A DNA stretch of 64,000 nucleotides from Micractinium sp. NFX-FRZ. Lineage: Eukaryota > Chlorophyta > Trebouxiophyceae > Chlorellales > Chlorellaceae. The position numbers were made by a program, and so were the translations under genes. Positions 1-12,463 of the stretch are shown piece by piece (within the stretch, counting starts at the first letter, position 1; each line of letters begins with the position of its first letter). The notes beneath the pieces were generated by a model. That model was not told where the DNA came from. It did no database searches and was given only the letters and a program-made list of their open reading frames with translations. Location: the NCBI GenBank assembly GCA_029339195.1, contig JAPTJF010000088.1:99887-163886 (forward strand), written 5' to 3'.

Positions 1-3000
1 CCTGCACGTGCGCCTCCCACTTGTTCTTGGTCGCCTTCTTCATCCGCCGGTACGTCTCCGCCTGCAGCAAAAACACAGGGCCATTCTGTCGCCCAGCGTT
101 TCAGCGTTTCGGTCATGTGTCACAGCCAAACGCATCCGTGATCCCGTGTTCGCACCCCACATGATTAGCCTGCCCATCACTCTGCTGCCCAACAAGCCCC
201 AACTTGCCTGTATGCTGCCCTTGGGCCCCTTGAATAGCTCTGGGTCAGCTGCCAGATCGCAGAATGCCACCTCCCCAGTGACGGTGACCAGACGCGACAG
301 GGTGAAGTCGATCAGGCAGACCTGGGCACAGCACAGGGCAAGGAGAGCGAGAGGTGGCATGGGGTCGGACGCGCTCTTTGAAGGCCTGTGGCCGGCCTGC
401 AGAAATTGGCTGTGCACGCAGCGGCAGCAGGCAGCAGCCGGTGCATGCAGATGCAGAAACCCACTCACCGTCACCCCGTCTGTTGCTGCCTCCAGGTCAA
501 TCCCTCGCAGCCGCGCGCGCACTGCCGTGCTGGCGGCGGGCTCCTCGGTGCGTCGGATGAGCAGGTTGCCCCAGTGCAGGTCGCGGTGCTCAAACTGACA
601 CGACTCTTCTGCCACTGCCACTGCCAGCACAGTCTGCAGCCCAGGGGGTGATGGGGACAATGTTCAACGGTGACCCAGTCACTATGAGGCCATCTGGTGG
701 TGTGGAGCTTCTTACTTAGTGAGTCACAAGATGCCCCATGGAAGCAGTGCTCGCCCATCCTTGGGCATTTCACCAATGCTGCACCATGCACACATTAGGC
801 TGCCATGCTTGCCTGCAGCAGGATGGACCGCACTTCCTCAAAGGCACGCAGCTGGAAGTGCTCCAAGTCCGCGCCGCCATTTGCCACCACAAACACCTGC
901 AGCCAGGACAAGCATCAAGCAGAGGTGCTAATGTTGTAGTGCTGAATCAAAGTCGCTTAGTGCGCAGTTCACTTTCCCCGCCAAATTGTGCACAGTCAAT
1001 GCCGTCATGCGCACGTGACGTTGATCAACGCAGTTGACTGAGCTGGGCTCTGCCCAGCCCACTCACCACAAACAGCTGGTCTCCACCAAAAATGTCCACC
1101 TCCTCGTTCTCCGACCCGTTCTCCTTGTCCCAGCGGTGCCACTCTCGCCGCAGTGCCTCGCTGTATGCACCGCGGCACACGCCTACCCCATACGTCTCCA
1201 CAAAACCGGTGGTCATGTTGTCGGGCACCGTGCCTGCAGCCAATTCATGGACAACAAGTAGGAAGGAAAGCAACACGCAAGCGGGGTAATGCATGCGCGT
1301 GCACTCTCGACATGACTGGCTTCCCCTCCCTGCCCTATCTGCTCCATTTGCCCTTCCGTTAGCATTATCTGCCCTTCTGCCCCCCTCCACCCACCTGGCT
1401 CTGCGGCTGAGCCGTTCAAGCGGCTGAGCGTGAGCGTGACAGACACCTCTGCCAGGATCTCGTCTGCCCGCTTCTGCGGCTCGCCATTCACCAAGACCTC
1501 CCCCTCCATCGGTACCAGCTTGAGCACCACACCGCCTGCCATGAACGCCTCGCCAAATGTACCTGTGTTGAGTACCACGCACAAAACAAGGTAAACAGCC
1601 AAGGCAAGCAGAAGGCCGATGGGAGCAATGAAGTTCAGTTGAGGTAACGTCACACTGAGCTGCGCTGTGCATCGACCGCAGCTTGCATGGCTTGGGGGTT
1701 TTGACACAGCGTGCTGCGATCTGCCAAGGCAAGCAGTAGCTGGAGCACTCGGCATTTCCATAGGCTCACCCTCGCCAATCTTCCGCACTTTCTCCAGATC
1801 CACATGCTGCCCAAGCAGCTCGTCCATGCTGGGAAGCAGCCCCACATCAGTCTGCATGCATACACGCAAAGACGTCTAGGTGATTCTGGCACGTGAGTGC
1901 TATGCAGGTCATGTGGATGGCTGCATGACCAGTTGTTCCGTGGCAGCACAGCAGGGGTTGCACACAGCAGCAGCGGTGGTAACGACAGCAGGACATGCAG
2001 CAGCTCGGCTGCAGCAGCAGCAAGCCACGCTCACCTCTTGGCCACATAGCATCAGCAGCTGTTGCAGGGGCGAAAGGTCCTCCTCCTCTGCGTCCGCTGC
2101 AGCTGCCGCATTTGCCTCTTCTGGCACTGCCTCGTCGGCCTCTGCTGCTGCCGCTGCTGCTGGCTGAGTGTCGTGCAAGTGAAGGCTGGCCACCAGCTGC
2201 TCTTCAAGCTGCCTGACATCCTGCTGCTCCTCTGCTGCCGCTTCTGCTTGCAGTGCTGCGGGCGCTGCCAGCGGCGGGTTGCCAGCAGGCCTGGTGACGG
2301 GCTCGAGAGACGGTTCTGCCTGGTCGTCTTCCTGTGCTGGTGCTGCCTGCATGGTGGAAGCTGGGAGGGCACGTGCTGCTGCAGGCTCTGCTTGGTGCTG
2401 CTCTACCACCGGCGAGGGCTCTGCGGGCGAGGCGGCCTCCTCATCCAGCCCAGGGGAGGCGATGGGCGAAAGCGCTGGCCTGTCCAGAGCTGCAAAGTCA
2501 CCACCGCCACCTGCTATGGCCGGTGCCGCATCCACGTCCCGTGCTGCTGCTGCTGCTGCCGCTGCTGGCGCCGTGGGAATTTTGCCCTTGATGCCCAGCC
2601 ACTGCAGCGCATCTGTGAGCCCCAGGGACAGGCGTGACAGGACTTGGCCAGTGCTGCTGAGCCTGCTGGGGGCCACCGAGGAGCGGCGCCCGTGCGTGGC
2701 CAGGGAGCGGCGGTTGACCGCCCAGCCCGGGCTGGCGCCCATGTTGTCGGCTGCAACTGACAGGCGGTGCTGCCCAGTCGGCAGCAGACTGCTGCGTCGC
2801 ATTGCTCCCACGCCAGCACCTCCATCGCGCTGCCTGCAGCATGGGACAGGGCTAGGTAATTGGCACAGCGCAGGCCTTGCCAGCCGAGGCAGGGGGCGGA
2901 AGACAGGGGGCATGCCTCCGTGCTTGTTCTCAGCCCCACAGCGGGCACCCAAGCTAGCAGCCCTCGGATGCTCACCCGTGTGCAGCATCCTGTGTGGGGA

Positions 3001-3823
3001 CGCGCAACTTCAGCGGCGACTGCTGCGCCTTGCTGCTGGAAGCCAGCACAGTGTGGGTAGCCCAGGGTGCCAGCGAGGAGCGCCGCCGGGACAGGCCCAG
3101 CGACATGGGCCGCTGCCGCATGGAGGTCCCTGGGGTGGGCGCAGCTGCTGCCAGTGCCTGTGCGACTCCCTGCTGCTGCCGCGGCGGCGAGCACTGCTGC
3201 GGCGCTGCCTCTGCCCGGGCGGCTGGGGGTGTTTCCACCGCCAGCTCAAAGGCATCCACCTGTTGCTCAGTGCGGGGGCACGGGCAGGCAGGTGCAAGAC
3301 TGGTACTCGGGTGGGCGGGTGTCTATCTGGCTGGCCAGTGCTGTGCAGCAAGCAGGACCGGCCGCAGACAGTACATGCATCACAAACCCCATATCCCAGG
3401 AAGCCACAACATCAACCTCTTCAAAGTAGGCCCGCATCTCAGAAAGATACTGCCGCCGGTCCGCTGAGTGCCGCTCCGCTGCATTCTTGCGCCGCCAGCG
3501 GGCGGGCTTGGTGATGCTGGCACCTGGGCCTGCATTTTCATCCTGCTCCTCCACCTGGGGGCTCTCCGGCACCGGGGTGAGCATTGACGCCGCGGTGACA
3601 AAGGTGTCAGACGCACGGCTGCTTGAGCTGTCGCCGCCGGTGCCGACGCCCTGCAGCGGTAGCCAGCAGGCGGCGGCCCCCGGATTTGAGGTGCTCACAA
3701 CCGAAAAGGAGGTCGTCCCAAAGGCCCGGCAACCAGGGGAGGGGCAGACCAAAACGCGCGCGCTCTTACTGCAAGCCCGCAACTCACCCGCGCCCTGCGC
3801 TTGAACGTGGTAATCGAGCTCAT
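1..3823 (-). CDS. Haspin-type histone H3 kinase (partial, 3' end beyond left edge)
   Basis: Atypical protein kinase of the haspin family, which phosphorylates histone H3 Thr3 in mitosis. Exons (minus): 3823-3788, 3650-3417, 3259-2976, 2833-2035, 1851-1770, 1562-1395, 1233-1067, 896-813, 633-469, 321-208, 61-1; phases join throughout. Visible motifs in order: glycine loop KIGEGTFGEAF, DQLFVV, the catalytic FEHRDLHWGN, and IDFTLSR, the haspin replacement of DFG (DYT in the human enzyme, DFT here). Then FCDLAADPELFKG and YRRMKK, both with close counterparts in human haspin. The long N-terminal exon is Ala/Gln-rich and low complexity, as usual for haspin tails. Start chosen as the ATG at 3823, giving a 12-codon first exon that splices in phase. 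The donor at 3416 (GTTGAT) is weak, so the N-terminal model is less sure than the kinase domain. Two introns use GC donors. Confidence 0.88.
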
Positions 3824-4534
3824 CCTTCCCGCTTTTGAAAGGCCCGCAAGCGGCCGGCCGGGCCGAGCTGCCTGTCGACAGCTGCTGTAGCGCTAGCCTC
3901 TGTCCCGTTCTTGGCGACCAAACGACTGTCGCATAAAACTAGACGGTGAAAAAACGGGGCCCGGCCGGGGCAGTGCAACAGGAGCGCACTGCGGTGCCAC
4001 GCTGCGCACCGCTGCCGATGTCAGCTCAGGTCAGCTGGGTGCAGCCAGCGCTTGCGGCGCTTCGTGGCTAATTTACAGGTTGCTGGAAAGGAGGGCAGCT
4101 GCTGCAACCTCAGAAGAGCTGGACCAGGCAGAGACACTCAGACAATGTGGAGAGCAATAAAATGGGGGCGCAGGGCTGGAAGAGCACACGGATGCAGGGT
4201 GGAGGGCACTTCAGGCAATCGTTCCCTCGGCTGGGGTTTCTTTTTGTAATATAAGCATTTTTTGTTGTTTGGGCGGGTGAATCCCCGGCGGGAGGGGCAG
4301 AGGTGCCGCTGGCCTCTGAAAAATGAAATGGGGGGAGTGGCAATCGCAGCTGGCCCAAAGTTGTGGGCAGGCTTTGGAGCAGGGGCATGGGTGCTCAGGC
4401 GTGGGTAGGTAGGACTAGAACTGGGTGTGTGCATGGGTTTGGAAGAGGGGCAGAGGCGAGGTGGAGGGTGCGTGCATGTGCATGTGCGTGGCTGAATGAA
4501 CGAGGATGGAGGAACGAACAGCGCGTGGGGCGGG
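3824..4534. other. Intergenic: haspin upstream region and 3' UTR of the coiled-coil gene
   Basis: No coding frame here looks conserved. The left part is the upstream region of haspin. The rest is downstream of the stop at 4535. A TTACA at 4073-4077 reads TGTAA on the minus strand and may end the coiled-coil transcript, which would give a 3' UTR of about 460 bases. Confidence 0.45.
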
Positions 4535-5771
4535 TCACAGAGCGCCCGCGGTCGCTGCGTGCTCCGCCTGCTTTCCCAGCACGCTGCCCGACATGTCACC
4601 GCTCAGCGTGCTCCCGTTCATGACGCTCCTGAAGCGAGACAGAGGGGCCGCGTTGCTGCCGCCTGCAGCGCCGCCGGCAAGGGCGCTGCTACCGCTGTGC
4701 TGCTCCCACAGTGCTTGCAGCAGGGCTTGGCGCGCCAGGACGACGTCCAGGCGGGACTTGAGCGCCACATTCTCGTCCTGCAGCTGCAGCAGCTCCTGCT
4801 GCTGCTCATAGCTCAGGCTCTGGCTGCCGGGCCCCTGGCGGGAGGCTGCCAGCTGCGCCTCTGCCAGCTTCAGGGCATCCAGCAGGCGCTTCTGGGTGGG
4901 GGAGGGGGCAATGGAGGCTGCAGAGGAGGAGTAGTCGGACGCGCCGCCATAGGCTCCAGAAGAGTACGACGGCGATGCGCCGCCGTAGCTGCTGCTGCTG
5001 CTGCCGCCGCCGCTTGCGGGGGAGGCGATGCCGAGCTGCGACTGCAGCTGGCCGCGCAGCGTGGCAATCTCCTTGCGCAGGCCAGCCACCATTGCGGCCT
5101 GCAGCACACAGCCGGACAGACGTGTACGGATGTTGAGTGGGGCGTGAACCTGAACAAGAGGCGGGCCAAGCAGACCGCTCAGCCGACCGGCACAAGATCT
5201 GCCCCGCACTCCTAAGGATACATGAGCACCGCTGCGGGCAACCTACCTTGGGCTGCACTTTGCCGGGGCCAAACAGGGAGGCCAGCTGCGCCTCCTTTGC
5301 AGCTACCTCAGCTGCCAGCGACTCGGTGCTCGAGGGGGAGTTGAAGGCAGCCGAGGCAACGGTGGTGTGCTTGCGGCGGGGCTGCGCCGGCCTGCTGCGC
5401 TGCACGGTCCGCGACACGGCTGGGCGGGCTGCAGGTGCAGAAGGGGCGGTGCAAACGTTTCGGAAGACATGGGGGGAGTTTGCAGCGGGGTTGGGGTTCC
5501 CAGACGAACTCGGCACGGGGAGGCGCAGGGTGACGGCCGCTAGCCGGAAGGCGGGCGGCACAGCCCCACCGCCCCAGCGACGAGAACTGAGCCTGGCGAA
5601 GTTAAACTCCCGGCCAGCTGCGTGGGATCTCGGCAAAAGCTTGGCCAGCGGCCGCGAGCAGCGCTCAGAGCCGATTACACCCACGCCCAGTGCAGCGACG
5701 CCAGCGTTCCGGCGCGCCCTTGGCCGCTGCCTACCTGCATTGTGAAGCATTCTGGCTTGCATTGTGCTCAT
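4535..5771 (-). CDS. Coiled-coil protein of unknown function, possibly organelle-targeted
   Basis: I do not recognise this gene. Three exons join in phase: 5771-5735, 5428-5247, 5098-4535, giving 260 residues. The first 45 or so residues are rich in Arg, Ser and Ala with almost no acidic residues (RTVQRSRPAQPRRKHTTVAS), which resembles a plastid or mitochondrial presequence. Two short heptad-like segments follow (around ESLAAEVAAKEAQLASL and GLRKEIATLRGQLQSQL), then a Ser/Tyr/Gly-rich linker, then a longer helical, Gln/Leu-rich stretch (QQELLQLQDENVALKSRLD) typical of a coiled coil. The C-terminus is Ser/Gly/Ala-rich. The start is the first ATG before the splice at 5735; a second in-frame ATG lies three codons later. 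The exon structure makes it a believable gene, but no catalytic motif is visible. Confidence 0.6.
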
Positions 5772-6167
5772 GCCGGGCCAAACGGGGCGCAGCGAGGCGG
5801 CCTTGGACAGCGAGACTTGCAGGGTGTAATGCGGCACACTGCACTTCGAGGACGGAGAGACACCGGGCACAGAGCCGTGCGGCGCCTCGATCGCCCCTGA
5901 CAGCATGACAGCATGGCAGCCCCTCGCCAGCGGCGGCAGCGGCCAGCATGGCGCCACGTGATCCACAAGCTGCCGCTGACTTTTCTGTGCGGAGGCTTTC
6001 TTCAGCCCTCCCATCTAAGTTTCCAGCCTATAATTAGATTGTAACCCATCACAACCATTGACTGTCATGGCTGATGCCACTTGTTTGCATCCTTACAAAT
6101 GTTCAACCGATGGGGGATACCATTTCTGGCCGCACAACACACAGAGGCTACCCCGCCTCAGCTGGAT
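5772..6167. other. Intergenic between UTP13 3' end and coiled-coil gene 5' end
   Basis: This stretch holds the upstream region of the coiled-coil gene and the 3' UTR of UTP13. I see no further gene. Confidence 0.4.
6093..6097 (-). terminator. TGTAA poly(A) signal candidate for UTP13
   Basis: The plus strand reads TTACA, so the minus strand reads TGTAA, 71 bases past the UTP13 stop. TGTAA is the known poly(A) signal of green algae. Confidence 0.5.
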
Positions 6168-9100
6168 TCAAGCTGACATCCTGCGCATCTTCTTCGCTTG
6201 CTGCTTGGCTGCCTTTACAGCCTTGACAGCTGTGGCTGGGGGACCCCGCTTAGCCGCCTTGCCTGCTGCCTTGACCGCCGTGCCTGGCGTCTTGGCTGCT
6301 TTAGCAGCCGTGGGCGCCGTGCGCGGAGTTGCCGCCGCCTTGGGTGCCGTGCCAGGTGCTGCCCGCTTGCCCGCCTTGGAAGACTTGGGCTCAGGCTGCT
6401 GCGGCTCACCATCGCTGCTGCTCATGCCGCCATCACTCTCGCTGTCGCTGCTGGGTCCGGCGGCGCCGTTCGCTTGCGGCTCCGCCTGCCCGTTGGCCAT
6501 GCCATCCAGCTGCCCAGCGTCCAGCTCCTGCTGTTCCGAGTCCGTGCTTGCATCTACCTCTGCTGCATCGCCATCTGCTGCACCGTTGGCTGCTGCCGCT
6601 GGCGCCAGCGCCGCAGCCGCTGCTGGCGCTTGCATGGGCAGCGCCCCGCCGCCGTGCAGAAGCGCGCGCACCGGCCGCTGCCGGGCTTGCTGCTGCTGCT
6701 GGCTGCCCGGCGGCGCCGCGCCGCCCTGCTGCCGCTCCCCGGCTGCCGCTGCGGCCTGAGGCCCGCGCGCTTGCTGCTCTCCCAACCCTTCACCGTCATC
6801 TGCTGGCTGCAGGCCCCCCATGGCGCCCAGGATGTAGTCACACAGGTATGTGGAGCGCAGCAGGCGGTCGGCACGGGCAAAGTGGCGCTGCGTGTACGGC
6901 AGCAGCCCCTCCAGTATGCTCGACAGGCCCGGCACCGCCAGCAGCTCCTGCAGCAGAACGTAAGGGGTGGTTGGGTGGTCAAGTTCAGGTTGGGTTGTTG
7001 CGGCCACCAGAGGCATGTGCTCACAGGGCGCCACCGCAGCGGAAGCCACGGTGCTGGTGAGCAGGCCTGCCTGTGTGCGGAGCACGCACCTGTGGGCCCC
7101 GCTGGCGCAGCACCGCCTGCAGCATCGCCTGCGCCACGTGGCAGTTCTTGGCATTGGCATTCCACTCCCTGCACCATTGAGAGGGGTAAAGAGCTGCTAA
7201 GAAGTATCCTGGGGTGATGCAGCACCACAGAATAGGCATTGAAGTGAAGCACAAGCCACAGAGGCAGCAATGGAGCGGTGCGCAGGACACAGACACGCAA
7301 GGGCAGCCAGCAAACGCGCTGACTGCAACTACAACAGCCAGGTCTCAACACGCTAAGCCTCAAGACGCGTCACTTGCCTGCAGTACTCGAGGCACTGCCG
7401 CAAGTCGTCCGCCCCCATGGCTGCCGCCAGCTGCCCCATGATGCGCCCGCCCTCCGCCTGCCCCTGCTCCATCGCCTGGCGCACCACCGCCAGCAGGCGC
7501 CCCGGGTGCCGCATCTCAAAGGCCAGCGAGGAGGCGCGCTCATAGTCCGCGTCCTGTGGTGGGCGTGGTGGAACGGAGGGTGAGGCCAAGCCAAAGCATG
7601 TGTGATGAGGTGGCACGCATGGTGCGGTGATGTTTGCCCACTCAGGTGCAGAGCATATAGGCATATGGAAAAGCCCGCCATTGTAAAACCACCTGCACGC
7701 TTCAGCAACCAACCCCCACGCCCCATGTACATGCCATGCGTGCACAACCGCCAGCAGACAGCGTGATGTGTGCCGCCCACCTTGAGCGCGTTTGCCAGGT
7801 CCTGCTCCTTGAGCACCGACTGCTGTGCCAGCTCTGCAGCCTCGTCCGCGTCTGCTGCTGTGCAGTCCTCCCACACGGCAATGGCGCCGTCGCCGCCGCC
7901 GGTGGCCAGCAGGTCGCCGCTGGGCCCGCTGGGCGCCAGCGCCCACACCTTGTCGTCGTGCGCATCAAACGTGTTTACGCACTCTGCGGAGCAGGCCCAT
8001 GGGGAAGGACGGAACCAAAAGCATAAGAGGGCTGCAGGACAGCTGTGCCGCATTGTGACTGAGGTGAGCCAACTTGATCTGTGACTTGCTCAGCCTTCCT
8101 TGGGCACACACGTCAGGGCACAGGCAGCACCCTATGCAGGCGCTTCAGTACCAGTGCTCACCCGACAGGCGCACGCTCCAGAGCTTGACGAGGCCGTCTG
8201 CCCCCGAGGACACCAGCTGGGTGCCCGCTGACAGGAAGTCGAGGCGCAGCACCGAGGCCTGGTGGCCCTCAAAGGTGCGCAGGCAGGAGCCGTCAGCTAG
8301 GCTCCACAGGCGAATGGTCTTGTCGCCTGTACGGTTTGCAGTGGGGGCAGTACAGCAGCATAGTTGGTGCCTGTCCAGGCTTGCGTCAAGCAGCCAAACC
8401 TGTTGATGTGCTCCTGCAGCAAGGCTTGGTCTTCCATACGAGCACCACCTGTCCCAAACCGCTCCACTCCTTCTTCCTACCACCTGGCCTCCTCTTGCTT
8501 GTCCTGCCCAGGTGGCCAGGCCGCCGGAAAACCAGTCGCCCCACTTGCCGGGCTTTCACACACACACACCTAAGTGCATCCCGCTCTGCAGACGCACACG
8601 CACACGCTCACCTGACGCGGTGGCGACTGCCTGGTCGACCGGCGAGAAGGCGACCGCCCAGATGCCGCGCTTGTGGCCCTTGAGCGTGAGGGACAGCACC
8701 AGGTTTGGCAGCTTCCACACCTTGGCTGTGCGGTCCTGGCTGCCCGTGCAAATGACTGCAGGCAGGGTGTACAAGTGTTTGGGCAGCACAGTCGGAAACG
8801 CCGGCGGGCTGAGCTGTCGGTACCCACAACACCCAAGCAGGCGGATGCACGTGAGCAGGAGCATTGGCGCCGCGTGCTGCACCTGGCACTGGCTAGTTCA
8901 GCCCACGCCTTGCGTGCGTCTGCCCGGCGGGCTACGTCATGGATGGCAGCATACAAAAGGAACACGAGGCGATACTCCCCCCCATCTTGCTACACACCCG
9001 AGTCGTTGGGTGCCACTGCCACTGAATTGATGTCCTTGTCGTGGGCAGCCACTGCGGCAGTCACGCGCAGCTTGGCGGGAGACTCAGCATCCAGCGCCAA

Positions 9101-12100
9101 CCCCTTGGTGTCCCACACCTGCAAAACCAAGAAGCAGTCACTCCACCTGATTAACAATATATCAGATGTCAAGAACACGCAGCTTGACGGGCAACTCGGC
9201 ATCCAGCGCAAGCATTTGGTGTGCCACAGGGCAGGCTGTTGTTGACAATTAACTTAAGATCACAGCATGGATGCGTGCCCACCAAGACAGCAGCTCATGG
9301 TCAGTGGCTAGACTTCAGTCCCCTGCTGCCCGCCGTGTTGATTCCATCAAGCAGTCAAGATCACACGCAGCTGGCCTTGAGCGCCCTCTGCATCCGTCTT
9401 GCTTCCTTCCCTCCTTCCCTCCTTGCTCTCTCACTTTCATCCTCGTCAGCACATACCTTCAACAGCTTGTCGGTGCCTCCAGAGGCCACAAAGTTGCCGC
9501 CCCGCCGCGCAAACGCCACGCAGCTCACAGCGGACACATGGCCGGCGCCGACGCCTGAACACAGCAGGGGCGAATGCAGCACTGATTGGTACGGGCATGC
9601 ACAGCATGCAGACGGTGCCTGTGTGCGTGCACTTGGTATCTGTGCACAAATGCACAGCAGGAAGGAGGCACAGAGAACAGAGCACGGGCAGGACCAACGA
9701 CACGCACCCCTGCTGCCATGCACGCTGCTGCGCAGCTGAAGAACAGTCGTTGCGAGCGCACCAGCTGCCAGTAACTCACCGACGCAGCGTGCCGCAGGGA
9801 GGTGCCACAGGCGCACACTTGCGTCCTTGCCCGCCGAAGCCAGCAGGGTGGTGCCGCCCGCCAGGCGCAGGGCATCCAGCGCCAGCACAGTGTCAGTATG
9901 GCCCGTCAGCGTAGCGGTGCAGCTCATGCTGGCGGCGTCAAAAATGCGGATCTGGTCGCTGTTTGTAGAGACCACCAGGTGGGTGGGCGGGCTGCCCGCC
10001 GCTGCCGCAGCTGGCTCCTGCTCGCCCTTGCCGCTGCCGCCTTGGCTGCTGCTGCTGCCTAGCGTGATGAATCGCATGTCGGTGACCTCGTCATTGTTGC
10101 CAATGAGCTGGCGATCTACTGCCAGGTCAGCACCAGCTGGGCGGTGGAACAGCAGGCGGCAGTCTTGGGTGGCGGTCAACACGCCTGCTGCGCCCGGCAG
10201 CAGGGTGACCTCTACTATGCCCCCAGCAGCGCTGGATGTGGCTGCTGCGCTGGCCGGCTGCTCGTACACACACTTCCCCGTGTCGGCGCGCCACAGGCGG
10301 AGCGTGCCCTTCTCGCCGCCAGTGGCAAAGCACACCGGGGGCGGCGCCCCCTTGGCCGCCTTTTTGCTGCTGCTGCTGCTGCTGGGCAGGCCGGGGAACA
10401 TGGTTCCAGGCGGAAGATACGCCAGGCCTGCAGGAGAGGCCAGCAGGGGGACGTGAGATCCAAGAGAACCTGGCTTTCTCAGCTCGGGTGACGAAGATGG
10501 ACAGAGACACGTACATTTGAAACACTACCAACTCTGGCCCGGGCAATAACCCAACAACTGCCCATCCGTCCTGGTCATCCACCCATCCACCTTCTAGTGC
10601 CCTTTTGCACCGGTACTGTGGCGTGTTTGCGTAGCCTCTCGAACCCATCACCTGTGGACTTGCATACAACATGATCACACCTCCACGCACCTTCTAGCGC
10701 TTCATACACCGGCACAGTGGCTATCTTGCTGTAGTCCCGCATGCTCCACACCGTCACCACGCTGTCGCGCCCGCCAGACAGCAGCGTCCAGCCGTCGGGA
10801 GAGAGGCTGAGCGAGGTGACCGCTGAGAAGTGGCCCTTGAGCACTGCAGGGGGCACACAATAGCATATGTGAGAACACAGGGGCATTGGGGAGGCTAAGG
10901 GAGGCGAGGGCAGAGAAGTGGCCCTTGACCTCTGCAAATTGCTTCTAATTGGAAGAGCATGTGTTGAGGTGGCACAGAGCGTTTGTGATGAAATCAAAGC
11001 ATACCAAGGCATGATTCCCGTGCATGCTGGGCACGCAACACACCACCTGAGCCGCATGCTCACCTGCTGCACACGACTTGGTCACCAGGTCCCACACCCG
11101 CACTTCCGCATCGTCGCTAGCGCTGATCAGCATGAGCTGGCGCGGGTGGAAGAGCACGCGCAGCACCACGCCGCTGCAACGCAAGTAGGCAGGCAGACGG
11201 GCAGGCTCAACGATTGAGCAGTCAAGAGGTTTGCAGGCGCAAGGCTGGTGCAGGAAAGGCAAAAGAGGGATGTGGTATGGAAGGAAGCAGAATGGTTTCG
11301 AGCTTGAGGGAACTGCCCGCCCCTTTTTGACAGAGCGCAGCGCTGGTGGCTGTGTACGCCCTGGTACCCAAGGGCCGCCTCGGGCGGGGGGGTCTCCGTG
11401 AGGAGCCCGCGCCCCCGCCCGCGGGCGCTGTCGCATGGCTATGACTCGAGCGCCGCTCCATGGGGGGAGGAGGGTGATTTTAAGGGCCATGCTTTCTTGC
11501 ATGCCGGGTGGGCGGCAGGGTCGGTGCACGTGCAAGGGTGCTGCTCCAGTGGACGACGAGCAGTGAGAGGTGCGAGGTGCTGATGCTGGGCAAATGGAGC
11601 TGGGATGGCACCAGCACGCTGCCTGCGAAACCCAACCACCGCACCCCCATCCCCTGCACCCCTCAGCCTCAATCACCTGTGGCCAGTGAAGGAATGAGTG
11701 CAGAACCCGCCGTCCACGTCCCACACCCGCACTGTCCGGTCTGCACTGCTGGTGGCCAGCAAGCCGCCTGTTGCATCAACTGCCATGTCAGCTACGGGCG
11801 CCTTGTGCCCCTTGTAGCTGCGCAGCGCCTGCCCGCTTTCCAGCGACCAGCAGCGCAGCTGCAGGCTGCGTGACGCCGCAAAGAGCAGGCGTGCATCGGG
11901 GCTGAGCGCCAGCGATGTCACCGGCTCCGAATCCTGCGAGAGAGAGGGCAGGCAGCAGGGGGCAGGGGGTAGGCAGGCACAGTCAGCAGGTGATCTGGTG
12001 CCCGCTCAGACCATGCTTAGACAGCAATGACAATGTGGCTAATCGTAGATATACAACCCACTGTATTTACAACCCACTGCGCCATGCAGAGGAGACGAAC

Positions 12101-12463
12101 AGAAGCAGCAATGCGTGCTAAGCATTCCCAACCAGAAGCTGCAGCTTACCCCAGGCAGAGACTTCACAATGGCACCTGATGCCACGTCCACCAACTGCAT
12201 AGCATCAAAAAAGGCACTATCAGTCGGGCATTCTGGGCCAAGGCAGTGATGCGAGTGTTGCAGCGCCTTCATGCACCCCCCGTCCAGGAAAGCCTCGAGA
12301 ATCCCAGGCCTCCCTCTGCCCACCCCGAAAAAGTCCTCACTTTGACTTCATCTGCGCAGGCGCAGGCCAGCAGCCGCCCATCGGCTGACAGCTGCGTCGG
12401 GCCGCCTGTGTAGAACACTTCAAGCTTGGAGCGCACACGGTAGTTCTGCTTAGCGGCCGCCAT
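6168..12463 (-). CDS. UTP13: U3 snoRNP WD40 protein UTP13 (transducin beta-like 3)
   Basis: Component of the UTPB part of the small-subunit processome, needed for early 18S pre-rRNA cleavage in the nucleolus; the Arabidopsis orthologue is TORMOZ. Fourteen exons: 12463-12341, 12194-12150, 11933-11677, 11173-11064, 10843-10691, 10427-9780, 9554-9457, 9118-8998, 8755-8612, 8326-8162, 7983-7781, 7553-7378, 7168-7090, 6947-6168; 1033 residues, phases all consistent. WD40 repeats fill about residues 1-690 (KGHFSAVTSLSLSPDG, GHTDTVLALDALR, AHDKDINSVAVAPND, TGSQDRTAKVW, DAHDDKVWAL). The Utp13 C-terminal helical domain follows (WNANAKNCHVAQAML, LLPYTQRHFARADRLL). Unlike human TBL3 (about 800 residues), there is a C-terminal tail of about 200 residues, first Gln/Ala-rich and acidic, then Ala-Lys rich and histone H1-like. 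The intron at 7377 needs a GC donor. Confidence 0.94.
9170..9232 (-). repeat. Decayed intronic copy of UTP13 exon 8 start
   Basis: On the minus strand this intron segment matches the first 60 bases of the adjacent exon (9118-9059) at roughly four bases in five. A one-base gap breaks the frame, and the AG acceptor is lost. Confidence 0.85.
10585..10625 (-). repeat. Decayed intronic copy of UTP13 exon 5 end
   Basis: It resembles the exon 5 end and donor at 10688-10728 (shared CACCTTCTAG, then CACCGG, then TGTGGC on the plus strand). Confidence 0.65.
10890..10937 (-). repeat. Decayed intronic copy of UTP13 exon 5 start
   Basis: It shares GAGAAGTGGCCCTTGA and the flanking CTGCA with exon 5 and its acceptor at 10803-10850. 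Confidence 0.7.

Noticed and set aside
2062..3514. Long plus-strand open frames opposite haspin exon 4
   Set aside because: Antisense shadows in GC-rich low-complexity DNA; the minus frame splices cleanly into the kinase domain.
3788..3823. Whether haspin exon 1 could continue without an intron
   Set aside because: Reading through from the ATG at 3823 leaves the conserved frame and meets a stop; an intron to CTGCAG at 3656 keeps phase.
4242..4250. Plus-strand TGTAAT as a terminator
   Set aside because: No plus-strand gene ends here; chance occurrence in a 3' UTR of a minus gene.
7372..7377. A GT donor (GTGACG) instead of the GC donor in UTP13 intron 12
   Set aside because: It would put the conserved REWNANAKNCH segment out of frame.
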